Source: an uncultured Flavobacterium sp. (GTDB lineage Bacteria; Bacteroidota; Bacteroidia; Flavobacteriales; Flavobacteriaceae). From it: 27,090 nucleotides of DNA. The translations under genes were made by a program, and so were the position numbers. The stretch covers positions 1 to 27,090 of the forward strand of contig NZ_CALBSN010000148.1 in assembly GCF_937967675.1 (NCBI RefSeq), read 5' to 3'. The notes under the pieces were generated by a model. It did no database searches. It was given only the letters and a program-made list of their open reading frames with translations, and was not told where the DNA came from. This document shows, one piece after another, positions 21,985-27,090 of this stretch. Position 1 is the stretch's first letter. Every line of letters starts with the position of its first letter.

Positions 21985-23853
21985 ATGAACGAGTTATTGC
22001 AATATTTTATACTGTTACCGTTTTTAGGCTTTATCATTAGTTTGTTTTTGCCTGAATCTAAAGAAAAAGCCATCTCATGGACGGCTTTTGGAACGGTTTT
22101 TTTACAATTAATAGGATTAGCAGCTTTTATCATTTTTTGGATAATTGACGGAGCTAAAGATTTAAATTTATTAGAATTGTCGGTATTAAAAACAGCTCAT
22201 TACGAGTTTTATATCGCTTTCTATTTTGACCAAATCTCAGCTGTTTATTTGTTCATTGGAGCTTTATTAACTTCGATGATAACTACTTATAGTCGTTATT
22301 ATTTACATAGAGAAAAAGGATACAAGCGTTTTTTTAATACGGTTTTGTTTTTCTTTTTCGGATATAACTTAGCTATTTTATCAGGAAACTTTGAAACCTT
22401 ATTCATTGGTTGGGAGATCATTGGAATTTCTTCTTTCCTTTTAATTGCTTTTTATAGAGAACGTTATTTACCTGTTAAAAATGCATTCAAAGTATTCTCA
22501 ATTTACAGAATTGGCGATGTTGGATTGCTATTAGCCATGTGGGCAAGTCACCATTTATTTCATGAAAATATTACCTTCATGAAGTTAAATAATTACGAAT
22601 TGGTCAACGAACATCTGCAAAATCATTCCATTATCGGAATATTCATTGCGCTTTGTTTGGCTTGTGCGGCTGCGGCAAAATCGGCTCAGATTCCGTTTTC
22701 GTCTTGGTTGCCAAGAGCTATGGAAGGACCAACACCTTCGAGCGCTATTTTCTATGGTTCCTTATCAGTGCATTTAGGAGTTTTCTTGATGTTGAGAACG
22801 TTTCCATTTTGGGAACATCAAACTACCATGCGTTTTGCCATTGGATTAATGGGATTAACCACGAGTTTGGCGGCATCGGTTATGGCAAGAGTTCAATCTT
22901 CTGTAAAGAGTCAAGTTGCCTACAGTTCAATTTCTCAAATTGGAATTATATTTATTGAAATTGCTTTAGGTTTTGAAACATTAGCCTTAATTCACTTTGC
23001 TGGAAATGCATTTTTGAGAACCTATCAATTATTGGTATCGCCATCGGTAGTGAGTTATTTAATTCGCGACCAATTTTACAATTTCAAACCAAGAGAAAAA
23101 GCTATCGAAGATTCGTATCCAAAGAAACTAGAATACACACTTTACATTTTAGCTCTTAAAGAATTCAATTTGGAGGGATTCTTAAATATGGTATTGTGGA
23201 GACCCTTGAAAATGATAGGTAAATCACTAGATTTCTTGAATATTAAGAGAATTTATTTCTTCTTCATTCCAATCTATTTATTGGGATTTATAACGTATAA
23301 ATTCAAGTTGCATTTGCCTTATCAGTTGACTAATATGCTGCCAGAATTGTTTGCTTTTATTGGATTGGTATTCGTTTTCAAATCGTTTTCAGAACGAAGA
23401 AGTCCTTTTTTAGCATGGATTTTAATAGTTATGAATCACTTTTGGATTGCATTAGCCATTGTGTTTAATGATAAAGTAAGTGTAAGTGAAATTACTTATT
23501 ATCTAGCAGGAATTATTGTGGCTGGAATAATAGGGTATGTAGCTTTATTACAACTTAGAAAATTAGAGAGAAAAATTCTGATTAATCAGTATTTAGGTCA
23601 TGTTTACGAGCATCCTAAATTTGCTTTCTTTTTCTTGTTAGCTACTTTAGGAATTACTGGATTTCCAATTACAACGACTTTCATCGGTGAAGATTTAGTT
23701 TTTAGTCATATTGATAGTAATCAACTATTCTTGGCCTTTTTTGTAGCATCAAGTTTTGTGGTTTCGGGTATTGCTGGAATCCGAATTTATGCTCGTCTTT
23801 TCTTAGGCCCTCATGTTAAAACATATCATGAGTTGCCTTACAAATCATCTTAA
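21985..23853 (+). CDS. dabB: DabB-type proton-conducting membrane subunit (NuoL-like)
   Basis: DabB is the membrane partner of DabA and resembles the ion-translocating NuoL/MrpA subunits. The 622-residue protein has many hydrophobic helices and retains key residues of the proton path: Glu144 in IGWEIIGISSF and Lys232 in AAAKSAQIPF, followed by SSWLPRAMEGPTPSSA. After this, NuoL proteins have a histidine-containing ALIHAATMV-like helix; here the text is AIFYGSLSVHLG, a DabB feature. Absence of other complex I genes and the 3-base gap after dabA support DabB rather than a respiratory subunit. The coupling ion, H+ or Na+, cannot be read from sequence. Confidence 0.92.
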   Translation: MNELLQYFILLPFLGFIISLFLPESKEKAISWTAFGTVFLQLIGLAAFIIFWIIDGAKDLNLLELSVLKTAHYEFYIAFYFDQISAVYLFIGALLTSMITTYSRYYLHREKGYKRFFNTVLFFFFGYNLAILSGNFETLFIGWEIIGISSFLLIAFYRERYLPVKNAFKVFSIYRIGDVGLLLAMWASHHLFHENITFMKLNNYELVNEHLQNHSIIGIFIALCLACAAAAKSAQIPFSSWLPRAMEGPTPSSAIFYGSLSVHLGVFLMLRTFPFWEHQTTMRFAIGLMGLTTSLAASVMARVQSSVKSQVAYSSISQIGIIFIEIALGFETLALIHFAGNAFLRTYQLLVSPSVVSYLIRDQFYNFKPREKAIEDSYPKKLEYTLYILALKEFNLEGFLNMVLWRPLKMIGKSLDFLNIKRIYFFFIPIYLLGFITYKFKLHLPYQLTNMLPELFAFIGLVFVFKSFSERRSPFLAWILIVMNHFWIALAIVFNDKVSVSEITYYLAGIIVAGIIGYVALLQLRKLERKILINQYLGHVYEHPKFAFFFLLATLGITGFPITTTFIGEDLVFSHIDSNQLFLAFFVASSFVVSGIAGIRIYARLFLGPHVKTYHELPYKSS

Positions 23854-23868
23854 TTTATTCGAAAATAT

Positions 23869-25470
23869 ATGAACGCAAATATAAAAAAATACATTCCTGC
23901 TGATGGATTAGCAGGTTTAAAAGAAAATTTTAAAACGGATGCCATTTCTGGTTTCATCGTGTTTTTATTGGCATTGCCATTAAGTTTAGGAATCGCAAAA
24001 GCTTCTGATTTCCCACCAATTATGGGATTAATCACGGCTATTATTGGTGGAATTGTAGTTTCATTTTTCATGGGTTCTCGTTTAACAATTAAAGGACCAG
24101 CTGCTGGTTTAATTGTTATTGTTGCTGGGGCTGTTGCCGAATTTGGAAAAGGAGATAATGAATTAGGTTGGAAATTAGCTCTTGGAGCAATGGTTGTTGC
24201 AGGGATTATTCAAATTCTTTTCGGGATTTTGAAATTAGGAAAATTAGCCGATTTTTTCCCGCTTTCTGCTATTCACGGAATGTTAGCAGCGATTGGAATT
24301 ATCATTATAGCAAAACAAATTCCCGTTTTATTGAATGATAATCCAACGTTAGCAAAAGGTAAAGGGCCATTGGAATTATTGGCTAATATTCCAAACTTCA
24401 TTGCTAATTTAGATCCTAAAGCTTCTATTATTGGTGTGGTGAGTTTGTCAATTATGATGGGATGGCCGTATATCAAAAACAAAACTATTAAAATGATTCC
24501 AGCTCCGCTTGTGGTATTGTTGTTTGCTATACCTTGTGAGTTATTCATGCATTTTAAAGAAACAGAACCTGCTTATGCTTTAGTGAAAATTGGAAGTTTT
24601 GTTGATAATTTGAATTTCAATGCAAGTTTTGAAGGTTTTTCTCAAACAGGATTGTTTATTAAATATGTAATTATGTTTGCCTTAGTAGGAACTTTAGAAT
24701 CATTGTTAACAGTAAAAGCAATCGATTTGTTAGATCCTTTCAAAAGAAAGTCAAATATGAATAAAGATTTAATTGCTGTTGGAATTGGAAATACAATTGC
24801 TGCTTTCTTAGGAGGTTTGCCAATGATTTCTGAAGTGGCGCGTTCTTCTTCAAATGTAAATAATGGTGCAAAAACAAGATGGGCTAATTTTTTCCACGGA
24901 TTCTTTATTTTAATGTTTGTGTTGTTAGCAACCCCAATTTTAGAGATGATTCCTAATGCAGCTTTAGCAGCAATGTTGATTACGGTAGGGATTAAATTAG
25001 CCCATCCAAAAGAGTTTATTCATACGTTTCAAATTGGTAAAGAACAATTGGCAATCTTTTTAGTAACGATTTTCTTTACATTATTCGAAGATTTACTTAT
25101 TGGTATTGCTGCGGGTATGGTTTTAAAAATCATCATCCATTTAATTAATGGAACACCAATTTCTTCATTATTTAAAGCACCAACTTTAGTTTCTTTTGAA
25201 GGGAATAATTATTTAGTTGAAATTAGTAAAGCAGCTGTTTTTACGAATTACTTAGGAGTAAAAAGTAAATTAGAAGCGATTCCTTATGGTTTTGATGTAA
25301 CTATCGACTTAAAGAAAACAAAATTAGTTGATCATTCTGTAATGGAAAACTTGGAGCACTTTAAACATGATTATGAGGCAAACGGTGGAACTGTCAAAAT
25401 TAAAGGTTTGGATAATCATAAACCACTTTCTGCTCATCCATTGTCTTCAAGAAAAGCAAAACTAGCTTAG
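23869..25470 (+). CDS. SulP family anion transporter, probable bicarbonate transporter
   Basis: The 533-residue protein belongs to the SLC26/SulP family. Near the N terminus it has the family pattern FIVFLLALPLSLGIAKASDFPPIMGLITAIIGG, then SRLTIKGPAAGLIVIVAG. The transport domain continues through GLPMISEVARSSSNVNNGAKTRW. The last 90 residues form a STAS-like domain (VTIDLKKTKLVDHSVMENLEHF). Family members carry sulfate, bicarbonate or other anions. Its position 15 bases after dabB makes bicarbonate the best guess (as in cyanobacterial BicA), but sulfate cannot be excluded. A hairpin without a T tract separates it from the porin gene. Confidence 0.9.
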   Translation: MNANIKKYIPADGLAGLKENFKTDAISGFIVFLLALPLSLGIAKASDFPPIMGLITAIIGGIVVSFFMGSRLTIKGPAAGLIVIVAGAVAEFGKGDNELGWKLALGAMVVAGIIQILFGILKLGKLADFFPLSAIHGMLAAIGIIIIAKQIPVLLNDNPTLAKGKGPLELLANIPNFIANLDPKASIIGVVSLSIMMGWPYIKNKTIKMIPAPLVVLLFAIPCELFMHFKETEPAYALVKIGSFVDNLNFNASFEGFSQTGLFIKYVIMFALVGTLESLLTVKAIDLLDPFKRKSNMNKDLIAVGIGNTIAAFLGGLPMISEVARSSSNVNNGAKTRWANFFHGFFILMFVLLATPILEMIPNAALAAMLITVGIKLAHPKEFIHTFQIGKEQLAIFLVTIFFTLFEDLLIGIAAGMVLKIIIHLINGTPISSLFKAPTLVSFEGNNYLVEISKAAVFTNYLGVKSKLEAIPYGFDVTIDLKKTKLVDHSVMENLEHFKHDYEANGGTVKIKGLDNHKPLSAHPLSSRKAKLA

Positions 25471-25494
25471 TTTTTTAGCAGTAAAACAATAATT

Positions 25495-25520
25495 GGAAAC
25501 CCATAATCAAATGGGTTTCC
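25495..25520 (+). repeat. Stable hairpin without a T tract between the SulP and porin genes
   Basis: GGAAACCCAT (25495-25504) pairs perfectly with ATGGGTTTCC (25511-25520) around a 6-base loop. The following TAAATCTTTATG is not a T tract, so efficient termination is unlikely. It ends 19 bases before the porin ATG and could act as an mRNA stabiliser, a processing site or a partial attenuator. Confidence 0.6.
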
Positions 25521-25539
25521 TAAATCTTTATGTCAAAAA

Positions 25540-26868
25540 ATGAAAAATATTTTTAAATTTTTAGGAGTTTTTGCATTAGTATTTGTCACTATAAATGCTA
25601 ATGCTCAAGATGAAAAAAAGTCCGAATCCAATAGTTTTTTTAAAGATCGTAAATTCAATTTAAATGAAGATGGAAGTAACTATGTAAAGTTTACGATGTT
25701 AGCTCAGCTTTGGCTTCGTAGCCAAGAATATAATCCAGGAACAACAATTTTTGGAATTGAAAAAAGTAGCGGAACCGATATAGGAATTCGTCGTTTTAGA
25801 ATACAGATGTATGGGCAATTAACGGATAGAGTTTTTATTTATTCGCAATTTGGACAAAACAACTTAAATAATATTTCTGATAGAAAGCAAGGTTTCTTTT
25901 TGCATGATGCCATGGGGGAATATGCAATCGATAAAACAAAATTGTCTTTAGGAATGGGGTTGTCTGGTTGGAGTGGTTTAGCTCGTTTTTCCTCTCCATC
26001 AACAGGTTCTATTTTAGGAGTTGATGCGCCACTGTTTCAACAAACTACAAATGATGTTACAGACCAGTTTTTGAGAAAATTATCAGTTTTCGCAAAAGGG
26101 AAATTAGGTAAGTTAGATTATAGAATTGCAATGGCGCAACCAATGGCAATTCAAAAATCAGCCAACTATAATCCAACCATAAATACCAATTGGAATTTTT
26201 CAGCTGCTTCTCCAAAAATGCAATGGAACGGTTACTTTCAATACCAATTTAAAGACCAAGAAAGTAATTTGATGCCTTACATGACAGGAACTTATTTAGG
26301 TAAGAAAAAAGTATTTAATATTGGTGCTGGATTTATTTATCAAAAAGATGCCATGTGGAAATTAAATACAGTTGGTGATACTATTAATCACAATATGTTG
26401 CATTTATCTGCTGATATTTATTACGATGCTCCAGTTGGGACAAAAGGACAAGCTATTAGTGCTTATGCAAGTGTTACAAAATATGATTTTGGAGATAATT
26501 ACACGCGTAATTTAGGTGTGATGAATCCAGCAAATGGAAATAACAATGCTACAATTTTAAATGGCGCTGGAAATGCATTTCCAATGTATGGAACAGGAAC
26601 AACTTTATATGGTCAGATTGGATATAAATTTAAAGAGAATTTAATTGGAAAAACCACTCTTATGCCTTACGCATCGATTCAGAGTTCTAATTTTAATCGA
26701 TTAAACGATCAAATGAATTTTTATGATATTGGTGTAAACTGGTTATTGGCAAATCACACTTCGAAGTTTACCGTTTCTTATCAAGATAGACCAATTTATA
26801 ATACTGCCGGGGACCAAGTTTCTAGAAATGGTTCTGTAATAGCACAATATCAAGTTTTCTTCAATTAG
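25540..26868 (+). CDS. Outer-membrane porin, phosphate-selective porin O/P-like
   Basis: The 442-residue protein begins with a signal peptide (about residues 1-22, ending INANAQ). A probable beta-barrel follows, with alternating aromatic and polar strands: YVKFTMLAQLWLRSQEY, GIRRFRIQMYGQLTDRVFIYSQFGQ, and a terminal strand ending in VFFN. The LTDRVFIYSQFG stretch is typical of Bacteroidota porins of the O/P type. A Gly/Asn-rich loop near 330-345 (NPANGNNNATILNGAGNAF) may be extracellular. It is probably the outer-membrane channel of the locus, letting bicarbonate or another anion into the periplasm for the SulP transporter. Selectivity is inference from position. Confidence 0.85.
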   Translation: MKNIFKFLGVFALVFVTINANAQDEKKSESNSFFKDRKFNLNEDGSNYVKFTMLAQLWLRSQEYNPGTTIFGIEKSSGTDIGIRRFRIQMYGQLTDRVFIYSQFGQNNLNNISDRKQGFFLHDAMGEYAIDKTKLSLGMGLSGWSGLARFSSPSTGSILGVDAPLFQQTTNDVTDQFLRKLSVFAKGKLGKLDYRIAMAQPMAIQKSANYNPTINTNWNFSAASPKMQWNGYFQYQFKDQESNLMPYMTGTYLGKKKVFNIGAGFIYQKDAMWKLNTVGDTINHNMLHLSADIYYDAPVGTKGQAISAYASVTKYDFGDNYTRNLGVMNPANGNNNATILNGAGNAFPMYGTGTTLYGQIGYKFKENLIGKTTLMPYASIQSSNFNRLNDQMNFYDIGVNWLLANHTSKFTVSYQDRPIYNTAGDQVSRNGSVIAQYQVFFN

Positions 26869-26905
26869 ATAGTTTTATTTTTTGTTTTAAGTTAGTTTTA
26901 AAAAT

Positions 26906-26937
26906 AAAACCCGATTAGAAAGTTCTAATCGGGTTTT
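26906..26937. terminator. Bidirectional terminator between the porin gene and groL
   Basis: A long inverted repeat, 26906-26920 with 26923-26937 (core CCCGATTAGAA/TTCTAATCGGG), is flanked by A and T runs and can serve both the + strand porin and the - strand groL transcripts. Confidence 0.85.
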
Positions 26938-26959
26938 ATGTATTTGAGTATTGTGAATT

Positions 26960-27090
26960 TTACATCATGCCTGGCATTCCTCCGCCCATTGGCAATGCAG
27001 GACTGTCTTCTTTGATGTCAATTAAAGCACATTCAGTAGTTAAAATCATTCCTGCTACAGAAGCAGCATTTTCTAAAGCTACACGAGTTA
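26960..27090 (-). CDS. groL: Chaperonin GroEL, C-terminal end only (cut by the window edge)
   Basis: Read on the - strand from the window edge, the frame encodes 42 residues and a stop: TRVALENAASVAGMILTTEC, then ALIDIKEDSPALPMGGGMPG and MM. This is the conserved end of GroEL, including the last helices of the equatorial domain and the flexible GGM-type tail inside the folding cavity. The start and most of the gene lie beyond the window. It converges with the porin gene across a shared terminator. Confidence 0.97.
   Translation of the reverse strand, partial: TRVALENAASVAGMILTTECALIDIKEDSPALPMGGGMPGMM

Noticed and set aside
21985..23853. Respiratory complex I subunit NuoL
   Set aside because: No other nuo genes are present, dabA is 3 bases upstream, and the helix after GPTP lacks the NuoL histidine pattern.
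23869..25470. A plain sulfate permease
   Set aside because: Not excluded by sequence, but no sulfate-assimilation gene is nearby and it lies 15 bases after dabB, so bicarbonate is more likely.

Overview
The window is a low-GC chromosomal segment of a member of the Bacteroidota, most likely Flavobacterium or a close Flavobacteriaceae relative. The evidence is the long-linker FtsZ ending in NNSFLHDNVD, a short primary sigma factor without region 1.1, the XrtF exosortase with its flavobacterial partner, a carboxypeptidase-regulatory-domain TonB receptor, and repeated TAnnTTTG promoter boxes. Shine-Dalgarno sequences are mostly absent, as expected for this phylum.

Layout. (1) 1-4.5 kb, + strand: the end of ftsQ, then ftsA and ftsZ, a terminator, and a GatB/YqeY-domain gene. 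(2) 4.6-6.1 kb: tRNA-Arg(TCG) with a strong terminator, a membrane-anchored MtfA-like zinc peptidase, and a two-CBS-domain protein. (3) 6.1-12.5 kb, - strand: rpe, rpoD, pnp, rpsO, a CPA2-type cation/proton antiporter and a GAF-domain protein related to free-methionine-sulfoxide reductase. (4) 12.5-15.8 kb, + strand: xrtF and its overlapping partner, then an ATP-cone/Mrr-like nuclease fusion next to a beta-CASP metallo-beta-lactamase RNase. (5) 15.8-18.9 kb, + strand: a probable metal-handling cassette of a Cys-rich HYC_CC_PP protein, a TonB-dependent receptor and an exported HMA-domain protein, closed by a terminator. (6) 19.0-26.9 kb, + strand: a small secreted protein of unknown function, dabA, dabB, a SulP anion transporter and an outer-membrane porin. 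This looks like an envelope-spanning inorganic-carbon uptake locus. (7) 26.96 kb to the end, - strand: the 3' end of groL, not complete in the window.

How the parts fit. The division and core information-processing genes (ftsQAZ, rpoD, rpsO-pnp, groL) are ordinary. The regions most worth attention are the carbon-uptake locus, the metal cassette, and the nuclease pair. One unexpected link is that the two small exported proteins that open regions 5 and 6 share a C-terminal pattern, P-L-Y-x-L-Y-C-x-x-x-F. No CRISPR array, insertion sequence, integrase or phage gene is visible. No stretch over 300 bases lacks a gene.
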